A stretch of DNA of 64,000 bases from assembly GCF_020687385.1 (NCBI RefSeq), contig NZ_JAJEQM010000007.1:103426-167425 (forward strand), written 5' to 3'. The translations under genes were made by a program, and so were the position numbers. The stretch comes from Hominilimicola fabiformis (GTDB taxonomy: Bacteria > Bacillota > Clostridia > UBA1381). The notes under the pieces were generated by a model. That model had not been told where the DNA came from. It made no database searches and saw only the letters and a program-made list of their open reading frames with translations. Below, in pieces: positions 19,475 through 31,163 of this stretch (within the stretch, counting starts at the first letter, position 1; every line of letters starts with the position of its first letter).

Positions 19475-21223
19475 ATGGAAATGAATGAACTACAAACACT
19501 AAGACATTCAGCCTCGCATATGCTTGCACAGGCTGTAAAAAGACTTTATCCGGATACAAAACTTGCTATCGGTCCGGCTATTGATGACGGTTTTTACTAT
19601 GATTTTGATACGGAGCATACTTTCACCCCTGAGGATTTAGAAGCTCTTGAAAAAGAAATGAAAAAAATCGCTAAAGAAAACCTTAAGATCGAAAGATTTG
19701 AATTGCCGAGAGCAGAGGCTCTTGAATTAATGAAAGATGAGCCATACAAAGTTGAATTGATTAACGATTTACCTGAAGATGCTACAATTTCTTTCTATAA
19801 GCAAGGCGATTTTGTTGACCTATGTGCAGGACCTCACGTAAATTACACAAGCAAGGTTAAAGCATACAAACTTCTAAGTGCAACAGGCGCATATTGGAGA
19901 GGTAATGAGAAAAACAAGATGTTACAACGTATTTACGGTACTGCTTTCCTAAATAAAGCCGACCTTGAGGCACATCTTGAACAGCTTGAAGAGGCAAAAA
20001 AACGTGACCATAATAAGCTTGGACGTGAACTTGAATTGTTTACAACAGTTGATTATATCGGTCAAGGTCTTCCTATTATGCTTCCAAAGGGTGCAAGAGT
20101 AATTCAATTACTTCAAAGATGGGTTGAAGATGAAGAACAAAAGCGTGGTTGGCAGCTTACAAAGACACCTCTAATGGCAAAGAGCGACTTGTATAAAATT
20201 TCAGGTCACTGGGATCACTATAAAGAAGGTATGTTCGTACTTGGCGATGAAGAAAAGGATAAGGAAGTATTTGCACTTCGTCCGATGACTTGTCCGTTCC
20301 AGTATCAAGCGTTTTTAAACAGAGGTCGTTCATACAGAGATTTGCCTATGAGACTTAATGAAACATCGACACTTTTCAGAAATGAGGCGTCGGGTGAAAT
20401 GCACGGACTAATCCGTGTACGTCAGTTCACAATTTCAGAGGGACACTTGATGTGTACACCTGAACAGCTTGAAGAAGAATTTAAGGGTTGTCTTGAACTT
20501 ACAAACTATATGCTTACAACTCTTGGATTAATTGAAGACGTTTCATATCGTTTCTCGCAATGGGATCCTGACGACAGAGAAAAGTATATCGGTACAGAAG
20601 AACAGTGGAACGAAGCACAAGATACGATGGAGAAAATCTTGAAAGATCTTAACATTGATTATAAAGTCGGTGTCGGTGAGGCTGCATTCTACGGCCCGAA
20701 ACTTGATATTCAAATTAAGAATGTACACGGTAAGGAAGATACTCTTGTAACAATCCAAATCGACCAAATGCTTGCCGAAAAATTCGGTATGGAATACGTT
20801 GATAAAGACGGTACTAAGAAAAATCCGTATATTATTCACAGGACATCAATCGGTTGTTACGAAAGAACACTTGCACTTCTTATCGAAAAGTATGCAGGTG
20901 CATTCCCGGTATGGCTTGCTCCTGTACAAATCAAGCTTTTGCCTATTGCGGACAGACATCTGGATTATGTATATGAAATTAAGAAACAGCTTGAGGCAAA
21001 CGGTATTTTGCGTGTAGAAGTTGATGACAGAAGTGAAAAACTTGGTTATAAACTTCGTGAGGCACAGCTTGAAAAAGTACCTTATATGCTTGTTGTCGGT
21101 GATAAGGATATTGAAAATAACACTGTATCTGTTCGTTCAAGAAAAGAGGGCGACAAGGGTGCTATGGCAATAGATGAATTTATCAAAGCAGTTAAAGAAG
21201 AAATCGACACAAAGAGAATATAA
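19475..21223 (+). CDS. thrS: Threonyl-tRNA synthetase lacking the N-terminal TGS domain
   Basis: Charges tRNA-Thr, 582 residues. The ATG at 19475 follows an AAAGGA site; upstream in-frame codons would lie inside the T-box terminator. The protein starts directly in the tRNA-SAD editing domain (LRHSASHMLAQAVKRLYP; zinc/editing residues include HxxxH and the later CAGPHV). The class II core follows with motif 2 (RNEASGEMHGLIRVRQFT) and motif 3 (HRTSIGCYERTLALLIE), then the HGTP anticodon-binding domain. Usual bacterial ThrRS is about 640 residues because of a TGS domain that is absent here; TGS-less forms are known in Firmicutes. Confidence 0.96.
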   Translation: MEMNELQTLRHSASHMLAQAVKRLYPDTKLAIGPAIDDGFYYDFDTEHTFTPEDLEALEKEMKKIAKENLKIERFELPRAEALELMKDEPYKVELINDLPEDATISFYKQGDFVDLCAGPHVNYTSKVKAYKLLSATGAYWRGNEKNKMLQRIYGTAFLNKADLEAHLEQLEEAKKRDHNKLGRELELFTTVDYIGQGLPIMLPKGARVIQLLQRWVEDEEQKRGWQLTKTPLMAKSDLYKISGHWDHYKEGMFVLGDEEKDKEVFALRPMTCPFQYQAFLNRGRSYRDLPMRLNETSTLFRNEASGEMHGLIRVRQFTISEGHLMCTPEQLEEEFKGCLELTNYMLTTLGLIEDVSYRFSQWDPDDREKYIGTEEQWNEAQDTMEKILKDLNIDYKVGVGEAAFYGPKLDIQIKNVHGKEDTLVTIQIDQMLAEKFGMEYVDKDGTKKNPYIIHRTSIGCYERTLALLIEKYAGAFPVWLAPVQIKLLPIADRHLDYVYEIKKQLEANGILRVEVDDRSEKLGYKLREAQLEKVPYMLVVGDKDIENNTVSVRSRKEGDKGAMAIDEFIKAVKEEIDTKRI

Positions 21224-21245
21224 TTGTTAATGTAACGTAAATTTG

Positions 21246-21277
21246 CTCCCCGACATACTATACAGTGTCGGGGAGGG
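21246..21277 (+). promoter_or_regulatory. Hairpin covering the yunB ribosome-binding site
   Basis: CTCCCCGACA (21246-21255) pairs perfectly with TGTCGGGGAG (21266-21275). The right arm contains most of the GGGAGGG ribosome-binding site, which is six bases before the yunB ATG at 21284. There is no T run, so it is not a typical terminator; it may end thrS mRNA processing or damp yunB translation. Confidence 0.55.
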
Positions 21278-21283
21278 ATTTAT

Positions 21284-21934
21284 ATGAGGCTTGGACTTTC
21301 ACGAACAAGAAACAGAAGTTTAAAAGGTGTAGGAATATTTTTTACACTGTTTTTTTTGATTTTTCTTATATGGCTTATATTCACAAAATTGCAACCGTCT
21401 TTTATCGAATATGCAAAGGTGTATTCAAATAACATTGCAAATGAGGTTGTAAACAGTGCAGTAGATGATGTATTTGTTAAAGAAGAATACCAAAGCCTTG
21501 CAAAAATTATGGAGAATTCCTCCGAAAATATAAAGGCAATCGAAACGGATACCGCAAAGATCAATCGCTTAAAATCGGCAATAATACAGTCAATGCAGAA
21601 AAATATTGATTCACATAAAAGCGATACGGTATATGTACCGCTCGGAAGCTGCAGTAATTTATATTTTCTTGCCGGACTCGGTCCTAAAGTGCCGATACGA
21701 ATATATCCGGTCAGTATTGTAAATGCTGATTTTAAAGAGAGTTTTGACTCTGTCGGTATTAATCAGGTAAAGCATAAATTGTATTTAGACGTATCTATGA
21801 AAATGTCATTCGTGGGAATGATGTTTGCACAATCCGACACTGTGGAAACATCAGTGCTTTTAAATGAAACGATTATTGTAGGTGACACACCGACTTATTA
21901 CGGAAATGGTGGAATGACTGCATCAGTCGAATAG
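21284..21934 (+). CDS. yunB: Sporulation protein YunB
   Basis: A 216-residue protein with one N-terminal transmembrane helix (about 17-38) and an extracytoplasmic domain of the YunB family, which is expressed in the mother cell under sigma-E in Bacillus. Characteristic stretches are YANNIANEVVN-like SNNIANEVVNSAV near 48 and VPLGSCSNLYFLAGLGPKVPIRI near 125. Its presence indicates that this lineage makes, or recently made, endospores. It sits 15 bases before ligA. Its exact role in sporulation is unknown. Confidence 0.85.
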   Translation: MRLGLSRTRNRSLKGVGIFFTLFFLIFLIWLIFTKLQPSFIEYAKVYSNNIANEVVNSAVDDVFVKEEYQSLAKIMENSSENIKAIETDTAKINRLKSAIIQSMQKNIDSHKSDTVYVPLGSCSNLYFLAGLGPKVPIRIYPVSIVNADFKESFDSVGINQVKHKLYLDVSMKMSFVGMMFAQSDTVETSVLLNETIIVGDTPTYYGNGGMTASVE

Positions 21935-25107
<3,173 letters not shown>

Positions 25108-25158
25108 TTTACCATAAAAATATTATGTAAACTAAATTGCTTTTAAGAGGTTTTAAAA

Positions 25159-25857
25159 TTGAAAAAAATAGCAATTATAGATTGCAGAGCAGATGATAAA
25201 ACTGTATATACTCTTGAAAAATTAAATATCAAAGTAATTCCGACTTTAAAGATTGATAATCTGTATGACTCCGTTGCAACCCACGCAGATATTCAAATTC
25301 ACTATATCGGAAATAATTGTTTTATATCTGCTCCCGAAACATATGAACATTACAAAAAATATATGCCTAAAAAGTGTACTTTAATTAAAGGACAAAACAA
25401 TATAGACTCAAAATATCCGTATGACGTGTGGTATAATGCTACGGCTTTAAAAGATTATGTTATTTGTAACAAAGCATATACTGATAAAACGATTCTTGAT
25501 AGTCACAATAAAGAAATTATTAACGTCAAGCAGGGGTACAGTAAATGCAATATTTGTATTGTAGACAACAATGCAATTATAACATCTGATAACGGAATAG
25601 CCAAGACAGTGGCACAAAAGGGGATAGATGTCCTAAAAATATCATCAGGTCATATTGAATTGCGAAAACTTGATTACGGCTTTATTGGTGGAGCAACGGG
25701 ACTTATAGATAATAACACGCTTGCTGTAAACGGTGACATTAATTCTCACCCCGACAGTGAACAAATTAAGTTGTTTTGCCATAAATATAATGTTGATATT
25801 ATTTCGCTTAAAGACGATAAATTAGTTGATATTGGAACAATTATAGTAAATATTTAA
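25159..25857 (+). CDS. GME-fold (DUF6873-like) protein
   Basis: A 232-residue protein that I place by pattern in the guanidino-modifying-enzyme-like DUF6873 family found in Clostridia. Notable stretches are THADIQIHYIGNN near 42, YPYDVWYNATAL near 90, DNGIAKTVAQKGIDVL near 150 and NGDINSHPDS near 200, which resemble the repeating beta-beta-alpha-beta units and HxD/H positions of arginine-deiminase-type folds. A catalytic Cys is not obvious, although Cys residues occur in SKCNICIVD. The start is TTG with AAGAGG nine bases upstream. No function can be assigned. Confidence 0.6.
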   Translation: MKKIAIIDCRADDKTVYTLEKLNIKVIPTLKIDNLYDSVATHADIQIHYIGNNCFISAPETYEHYKKYMPKKCTLIKGQNNIDSKYPYDVWYNATALKDYVICNKAYTDKTILDSHNKEIINVKQGYSKCNICIVDNNAIITSDNGIAKTVAQKGIDVLKISSGHIELRKLDYGFIGGATGLIDNNTLAVNGDINSHPDSEQIKLFCHKYNVDIISLKDDKLVDIGTIIVNI

Positions 25858-25865
25858 GTTAGGAC

Positions 25866-26005
25866 TTGATTTTCACAAATAAATCTGATATAATATTCAA
25901 GAATTAAATAAAGGGAATGATGTTCTCCCTTAGTATAATACTAAAACCGCTTATTTAAGCTGATGACTTCTGCACTATTTTTTAATGCAGAAACATCAGC
26001 TTTTT
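25866..26005 (+). promoter_or_regulatory. Promoter and fluoride (crcB-motif) riboswitch with terminator
   Basis: Promoter: -35 TTGATT (25866-25871), 17-base spacer, extended -10 TGaTATAAT (25889-25894). The aptamer runs about 25911-25972. It has the stem GGGA-ATGATGTTC-TCCC (25913-25929), the AAAACCGC segment (25943-25950), the short GCTT/AAGC hairpin and the hallmark CTGATGACTTCTGC (25960-25973). The expression platform is a terminator: AGCTGATG plus TTCTGCA pair with TGCAGAA plus CATCAGCT, ending in five Ts at 26001-26005. Fluoride binding to the aptamer should prevent the terminator from forming. Confidence 0.85.
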
Positions 26006-26028
26006 CTGTATTTTATGGAGGAATATTT

Positions 26029-27228
26029 ATGTTTTTTAGTTTAGCAATCATTTTATTGTTCGGTCTGTTACTTGGCGGAATATGCAAAAAACTGCGATTG
26101 CCGTCACTTATAGGAATGTTGGCTGTTGGAATTATAATAGGACCGTATGCACTGAATTTAATTGATACATCAATTCTTGAAATATCCGCACAATTACGCA
26201 AAATTGCATTAATTATAATTCTTGCAAGAGCCGGATTGTCGCTCAATATGTCGGAATTGAAAAAAGTCGGCAGACCTGCTATAATGATGTGCTTTGTTCC
26301 GGCTTGTTTTGAAATAATAGGTATGATACTTCTTGCACCTAAATTGTTAGGAATATCCGTAGTTGACGCAGCAGTTATGGGTACAGTGGTAGGTGCGGTT
26401 TCACCTGCGGTTATTGTGCCTAAAATGCTGAATTTAATAGAGAACGGCTACGGTAAAGATAAAAGCATTCCGCAACTTATACTTGCTGGAGCGTCGGTTG
26501 ATGACGTGTTTGTTATAGTTCTTTTCTCTGCATTTCTCGGTCTGTCGCAAACAGGAGATATGTCTGCTGTCAGTTTTGTAAAAATCCCAATATCCATTGT
26601 ATTGGGTATAACTGTCGGTATTTTTGTCGGAATAGTGTTAGGCAAATTTTTTGCTAAAGCACATATCAGAGATACGGTAAAAATAATCATTTTAATGTGC
26701 GTGTCGTTTTTGCTTGTTGCATTTGAAGATACTTACGGTGGGATTGTGCCGTTTTCATCGCTTATTGCCGTTATGTGCATAGGTATTTCTTTGCAAAAAG
26801 TCAGAAAAGAGGCGACTGAACGTCTTTCTCAGCGATACAACAAACTATGGGTTGTTGCGGAAATATTATTATTCGTGCTTGTCGGTGCAAGCGTTAATAT
26901 TGATTACGCACTTAAAGCGGGAGTAGCCGCAATTATATTGATATTCTTAGTTTTGCTATTCCGTATGTTCGGCGTATTTATTTGTATGTTGAAAACAAAT
27001 CTCAACTTAAAAGAAAGACTGTTCTGTATGATAGCTTATCTGCCAAAGGCGACTGTTCAAGCCGCAATAGGCGGAATACCACTTTCTATGGGATTAAATT
27101 GCGGTGCAACAGTTTTAACCGTTGCGGTTTTGTCAATAATAATCACCGCACCGTTGGGAGCATTTTTGATAGACTTAACATATAAGAAACTATTGACAAA
27201 AAACGCTTTACAAAAGCAAATAAAATGA
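26029..27228 (+). CDS. CPA-type cation/proton antiporter under a fluoride riboswitch
   Basis: A 399-residue polytopic membrane protein with 11-13 hydrophobic segments of the monovalent cation:proton antiporter superfamily (Na/H exchanger domain). Typical pieces are LRLPSLIGMLAVGIIIGP near 22, GTVVGAVSPAVIVPKML near 125 and LAGASVDDVFVIVLFSAF near 158, whose paired Asp residues are the expected ion-binding site. The ATG follows GGAGG and lies just after the riboswitch terminator. Antiporters are a known class of fluoride-riboswitch-controlled genes, beside CLC-F and Fluc exporters. The protein therefore probably supports fluoride tolerance, directly or by adjusting ion or proton balance. No crcB or CLC gene is nearby. 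Confidence 0.85.
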   Translation: MFFSLAIILLFGLLLGGICKKLRLPSLIGMLAVGIIIGPYALNLIDTSILEISAQLRKIALIIILARAGLSLNMSELKKVGRPAIMMCFVPACFEIIGMILLAPKLLGISVVDAAVMGTVVGAVSPAVIVPKMLNLIENGYGKDKSIPQLILAGASVDDVFVIVLFSAFLGLSQTGDMSAVSFVKIPISIVLGITVGIFVGIVLGKFFAKAHIRDTVKIIILMCVSFLLVAFEDTYGGIVPFSSLIAVMCIGISLQKVRKEATERLSQRYNKLWVVAEILLFVLVGASVNIDYALKAGVAAIILIFLVLLFRMFGVFICMLKTNLNLKERLFCMIAYLPKATVQAAIGGIPLSMGLNCGATVLTVAVLSIIITAPLGAFLIDLTYKKLLTKNALQKQIK

Positions 27229-27267
27229 TATAATTGTATTATATTTTATTTTAAGGTGGTTTAGTTT

Positions 27268-28026
27268 ATGAATGTAACATTAAAGCGTGACGGATTAACT
27301 TTGCGAGGCGAACTTTTAAAGCCGGACGTTGAAAAATGTCCGATACTTATTATATTTCACGGATTTATGGCGAATATAGGCAAAGATGATAAATCGATGT
27401 TTTATCAGATTGCACACGAATGTCTGAATAACGGTATCGCAACAATACGGTTTGATTTTGACGGTCACGGCGACAGTGACGGTGAATTTTGTGATATGAA
27501 TGTATTAAGCGAAATACTTGATGCCGCTAAAATAATTGATTATGTCAGAGGACTTGATTTTGTTACCGAAATAAATATACTCGGTCATTCTCAAGGTGCT
27601 TTGATAGGCGGTATGATGGCAGGATATTATCGTGAATGTATCAGTAAACTTATAATGCTTGCTCCTGCCGCAACAATTAAAGACGATTCTTTAATCGGCT
27701 CGTGTTTCGGTACTCCGTATGATATGATAAACGTACCGGATAAATTTCCTGTAAAAGATAATGAGGGTAATCATTATGAAGTCGGCGGTATGTATTTCAG
27801 AGTTGCAAGAACATTGCCTATTTATGAAACTACATCAATGTTCTGTGGTAAAACACTGATCATACATGGTACTGCCGATGACGCAGTTGGAGTTATCGGT
27901 TCTCGCAGATATAAAGAATGTATGCCGCATAATACCGAACTTGTATTAATTGAAGGTGAAGGACACGGTTTGGATAATTCATTGGATGATATAAAGAAAC
28001 GTGTTATCGAGTTTTTGAAGAAATAA
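27268..28026 (+). CDS. Feruloyl/cinnamoyl-esterase-like alpha/beta hydrolase
   Basis: A 252-residue cytoplasmic serine hydrolase resembling the LJ0536/Est1E cinnamoyl esterases of gut bacteria. Conserved features are HGFMAN at 31-36, RFDFDGHGDSDGEF at 61-74, the nucleophile elbow GHSQG at 106-110 (Ser108), LAPAAT near 131, a lid domain about 140-185, Asp in HGTADDAV (about 204) and His233 in GEGHG. Such enzymes release ferulate and coumarate from plant wall sugars, in line with the pectin genes elsewhere in the window. It is followed by a terminator. A general esterase role cannot be excluded. Confidence 0.82.
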   Translation: MNVTLKRDGLTLRGELLKPDVEKCPILIIFHGFMANIGKDDKSMFYQIAHECLNNGIATIRFDFDGHGDSDGEFCDMNVLSEILDAAKIIDYVRGLDFVTEINILGHSQGALIGGMMAGYYRECISKLIMLAPAATIKDDSLIGSCFGTPYDMINVPDKFPVKDNEGNHYEVGGMYFRVARTLPIYETTSMFCGKTLIIHGTADDAVGVIGSRRYKECMPHNTELVLIEGEGHGLDNSLDDIKKRVIEFLKK

Positions 28027-28030
28027 TTAT

Positions 28031-28067
28031 AATCAGAGTTGAAATATACTCTGATTTTGTTTTGTTT
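28031..28067 (+). terminator. Terminator of the feruloyl-esterase-like gene
   Basis: AATCAGAGT (28031-28039) pairs perfectly with ACTCTGATT (28048-28056), followed by a T-rich tract. Downstream lies an extended -10 TGaTATAAT (hexamer 28083-28088) that probably starts the pepD transcript. Confidence 0.8.
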
Positions 28068-28106
28068 ATAAAATAAATGTGATATAATATAGTTGAGGTG
28101 AAAAAG

Positions 28107-29522
28107 ATGGATTATAATGAATTAGAACCTAAGATAGTATTTCAATATTTCAAGGAAATATCGAATATTCCGCATGGTTCTGGAAATACAGAAGAAATAT
28201 CAAAATATTTAATGAATTTCGCAAAGGAACATAATCTTAAAGCAATTTATGATTCCGGCAGAAATATTATAATTTTTAAAGACGGTACAAAAGGGTTTGA
28301 AAACAGTGGGCCTATTATTTTACAAGGTCATATGGATATGGTGTGTGACAAAGTACCGGATTGCACTATTGATATGTCTAAAGAGGGCTTGACATTGTGT
28401 ACCGACGGTGAATATTTATGGGCTGACGGTACAACGCTTGGCGGTGACGACGGAATTGCAGTTGCTTATATACTTGCAATTCTTGCTTCAGACGATATAC
28501 CTCATCCGCCTATTGAGGCAGTTATAACAAGAGATGAGGAAATAGGTCTTTTAGGTGCGGCTGAGCTTGAGACGTCATATCTGAAAGGTAAGCGTTTAAT
28601 TAATATTGACAGTGAAGATGAAGGCATTTTTACCGCCGGTTGTGCCGGTGCAATGATTTATACTGCCAATATTCCGATAGAATTTGAAAACAGTGACAAC
28701 AACACTTTGCGTATAGAAATAAGCGGTTTAAACGGAGGACACAGCGGTATTGATATTGGCAAGCAACGTGAAAATGCAATCAAATTATTAGGGAAAATAC
28801 TTTATGAGTTATCACAAGATTGTAAATTTTCTGTTTGCGATATAAATGGGGGAGTTAGAGAAAACGTCATACCTAAGCAAGCATATGCCGTAATCTGTAT
28901 AGAGGATACATCGAAATTAAAAGACATAGTCAAAAACATAAAATCAGAATTAATCAATACGGAAAAAGACTTAAAAATAACGTTTTCAGAAACTGAAATC
29001 AGCAAAAAACTTTCAAAGCAAAGTACCGAAAAAATAATAACGTTTCTTACAAATACAAAATCTACCGCATTAAAGTTTAACAATAAAAATGAAGTTCTTA
29101 CATCTCTGAACTTAGGTGTTGTTTCGTTAGCGGATAATACATTTCGAGCAAGTTTTATGATTAGGTCCAATTTGAAGAATGAAAAAGAACAGCAATCGGA
29201 CATTTTAGATGAATTAGTGTTATCACTTGGCGGTTCATTTGAACATTCCGCAAGCTATCCTGCATGGGAATATGCTGAAAATTCAAAATTAAGAGAAACT
29301 ATGACTGCTGTATTTGAACGTTTATATGACAGAACGCCTAAAATCGAAACTATCCACGCAGGGTTGGAGTGCGGTATTATTGCCGATAAAATTAATAATC
29401 TCGATGCAGTATCAATAGGACCTAATATTTTAGAAATTCATACTCCGAACGAGAAACTTGATATAGCTTCTACCAAACGTACATGGAAATTTTTAATTGA
29501 AATTTTAAAAGAATTAAAATAG
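28107..29522 (+). CDS. pepD: Aminoacyl-histidine dipeptidase (PepD, M20 family)
   Basis: A 471-residue cytosolic zinc dipeptidase of the M20 / PepD (carnosinase-like) family, which cleaves Xaa-His and other dipeptides. Metal-binding motifs are in order: QGHMDMV near 77, GGDDGIAVA near 115, and DEEIGLLGA near 146, where the second Glu is the expected general base; a His in EIHTPNEKLD near 450 completes the site. A lid/dimerisation domain lies about 185-385. I chose the ATG at 28107, eight bases after a GAGGTG site, over the GTG at 28098, which is part of that site. Confidence 0.92.
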   Translation: MDYNELEPKIVFQYFKEISNIPHGSGNTEEISKYLMNFAKEHNLKAIYDSGRNIIIFKDGTKGFENSGPIILQGHMDMVCDKVPDCTIDMSKEGLTLCTDGEYLWADGTTLGGDDGIAVAYILAILASDDIPHPPIEAVITRDEEIGLLGAAELETSYLKGKRLINIDSEDEGIFTAGCAGAMIYTANIPIEFENSDNNTLRIEISGLNGGHSGIDIGKQRENAIKLLGKILYELSQDCKFSVCDINGGVRENVIPKQAYAVICIEDTSKLKDIVKNIKSELINTEKDLKITFSETEISKKLSKQSTEKIITFLTNTKSTALKFNNKNEVLTSLNLGVVSLADNTFRASFMIRSNLKNEKEQQSDILDELVLSLGGSFEHSASYPAWEYAENSKLRETMTAVFERLYDRTPKIETIHAGLECGIIADKINNLDAVSIGPNILEIHTPNEKLDIASTKRTWKFLIEILKELK

Positions 29523-29527
29523 CTTTT

Positions 29528-29565
29528 AACAGACAGAAATTCAAAATGAATTTCTGTCTGTTTTT
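29528..29565 (+). terminator. Terminator of pepD
   Basis: A 15-bp perfect stem: AACAGACAGAAATTC (29528-29542) with its complement at 29548-29562, a five-base loop and a T run. Confidence 0.9.
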
Positions 29566-29632
29566 GATTAAGCAAAAATAAGTACAAAAAACATATCTGT
29601 GTATAAGAATAATTCTCCTTAAAAATATTTTG

Positions 29633-29800
29633 ATACTGTTTAGACCCACAGGGGCTCTTAGCAATTGTAGCCTCGTTCTAAATAAACCGTCATGCGGTAT
29701 CTAACTGATTAACAAACTGCAAAGAGTCTGTGACTGGAGCCTTTCGTGAACCGTCAAGCGGTAGGAGCGCACAACCAATCCACAGCATCTTAAACAGTAT
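29633..29800 (+). ncRNA. Candidate structured non-coding RNA, family not identified
   Basis: A 168-base segment closed by a perfect 10-bp helix, ATACTGTTTA (29633-29642) with TAAACAGTAT (29791-29800). Inside, GGCTCTT (29653-29659) pairs with AAGAGTC (29722-29728), using a G-U pair. CTGTG (29729-29733) pairs with CACAG (29781-29785). Two near-identical hairpins ACCG-TCAtG-CGGT (29686-29698) and ACCG-TCAaG-CGGT (29750-29762) lie in the two arms. There is no open reading frame. Its base composition is richer in GC than the flanks. The G-U pairs slightly favour the plus strand. I would test the raiA motif and TnpB-type guide RNAs first, but cannot name the family from memory. Confidence 0.5.
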
Positions 29801-29856
29801 ATCATAGTTCTTGGAGAGGAACTCTAAAAACTACGTAGGGGGTAAAATTCAAAATA

Positions 29857-30000
29857 TCAATCTAAGTAAGATAAATGACGCTTTATTATACTTGGATGTG
29901 TATTTTCAAAATTACCTCTCATCAACGGTTTACCTATGCGGTTTCTGCGTTTATTGAAAATGACAAAAACTCCATTTTGACCACTTATTATATTTTTCAA
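29857..30000 (-). CDS. Possible 47-residue basic peptide
   Basis: A short minus-strand frame starting with TTG at 30000 behind a strong AAAGGAGG site. The product is basic (KRRNRIGKPLMRGN in the middle, IIKRHLSYLD at the end) and matches nothing I recognise. It ends 57 bases upstream, on its own strand, of the structured RNA-like element. It may be the start of a truncated gene or a real small peptide; the surrounding decay makes chance preservation possible. Confidence 0.25.
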   Translation of the reverse strand: MKNIISGQNGVFVIFNKRRNRIGKPLMRGNFENTHPSIIKRHLSYLD

Positions 30001-30191
30001 AATGTTGTCAGCCTCCTTTAATGAACTTATTTTAATGAAGATTTCTACCTTTTCATAAGCAAATACCGTTCGTGATATAATTATTGATCAGTTGTCAATT
30101 CTTCCTGAATTACCTGCATTTAATTCTGTTAATGAAATCAAAAATACTATTAATACTATCCTAGAGTAAAATTAATTATATGAACACATTC
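30001..30191. other. Gene-poor stretch with a residual coding fragment
   Basis: No full gene. On the plus strand 30059-30169 reads as 36 codons without a start (ANTVRDIIIDQLSILPELPA and on) ending in TAA. This looks like the C-terminal remnant of an unidentified protein, directly before the terminator hairpin at 30192. Confidence 0.35.
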
Positions 30192-30226
30192 AAAAAGGTC
30201 AGTACACATAATGTACCGACCTTTTT
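30192..30226. terminator. Bidirectional terminator hairpin
   Basis: AAAAAGGTC and GTACA pair with TGTAC and GACCTTTTT, with one mismatch. A-run and T-run on the two sides let it work in both directions. Confidence 0.75.
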
Positions 30227-30346
30227 CTTATTTTGTTTCCACAAATGAAATATTACCGTTTTTGTACACGAACAATGGTTCGTTATTATTACGATAAACT
30301 TCTTTGTCCGGAGCTTTGCCTACGACAGTTTTAACATATAAAATGT

Positions 30347-30520
30347 TTATAATAGTCGTACCAAAGGGTTTGTAGCTATTTTGGCAGAAATAGCCGTGTT
30401 TTTCTCTGTTTGGGCGTTCATCATTATGCAAAATTCAGGATATTCCATCATATCCCACATTGCATCTTCTGATGTGCTTAGGAATTCAGCAATTTTTGAA
30501 AAAATAGCCTGCAAGGCATA
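30347..30520 (-). pseudogene. Unidentified gene fragment joined to the dnaJ remnant
   Basis: On the minus strand a frame without a start codon reads SKIAEFLSTSEDAMWDMMEY and continues to a TAA at 30347. It looks like the 3' end of a coding sequence whose beginning was replaced by the dnaJ-like frame at 30486. A 67-codon frame in another register (30228-30431) begins with TTG and looks like chance. I cannot identify the parent gene. Confidence 0.35.
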
Positions 30521-31163
30521 ATTGTTCTCCCGGTTTGATTCCTGCCGGTATTTCGCAATTCACTGTACCATAAGCTGTCGGCACATTAATCACTGCTCCC
30601 AAAACAGCTTGTGGAAATGAGATAGTCATATAGTAAACAACGTCTTGACCGGTCCTCGCAAAACCTTTCTTCTGTTTTACTTGAATATTGATAACCAAAT
30701 CACCGTTTTCTCCACCATTGATTCCGACATTGCCTTTGCCTTTTATTTTTAATACCTGTCCACTGAATATGCCTCTCGGAATACTTATATCATATATGAA
30801 TTTCTTTAATACCTTACCGGTATTATTACAAATTGTACAATTATCAGTACGATTTTCTTCATTACTGCAAGGACATATTTCTTCATGCTGAACAGTTATC
30901 TCCTTTCGGCAGCCGAGAATTGATTCCTCAAAAGCAATTTCTACTGTAGTATATACGTCAGAACCTCGAATACCTTTCTGCTCAGGCTTTTCTGATTTTG
31001 TTGTTTCTTTCTTCTTTTCTGTATTCGTCTTACTTCCGACATCACTGAATATAGTACCAAAGTTAAATATAGACTTATGTTTCTTTTCACGATTTTCTGA
31101 TATAAGCCTATACGCCTCTGATACTTTTTCAAATTTAGCAGTTGCGTCTTTATCATATCTATG
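30486..31163 (-). pseudogene. dnaJ (Hsp40) remnant, truncated at both ends
   Basis: An uninterrupted frame without a start codon. It opens in the end of the J domain (RYDKDATAKFEKVSEAYRLIS) just after a stop. It then has a degenerate zinc-binding region (CPCSNEENRTDNCTICNNTG) and a clear DnaJ C-terminal peptide-binding region (GDLVINIQVK, YYMTISFPQAVLGA, VPTAYGTVNCEIPAGIKPGE). It breaks off in CLAG, where intact proteins continue KGIP. The HPD motif, the G/F region and the dimerisation end are missing. It is part of the decayed island between pepD and the nitroreductase. Confidence 0.75.

Noticed and set aside
25963..26028. 22-residue N-terminal extension of the antiporter
   Set aside because: It overlaps the riboswitch terminator; the ATG at 26029 follows GGAGG.
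29633..29800. CRISPR array, because of two near-identical ACCGTCA.GCGGT units
   Set aside because: Only two short copies, each self-complementary, 64 bases apart and in different structural arms; no repeat-spacer pattern and no cas genes.
30228..30431. 67-residue minus-strand frame as a real gene
   Set aside because: Begins with TTG right after a stop, has no ribosome-binding site, and a better coding-like frame in another register overlaps it.
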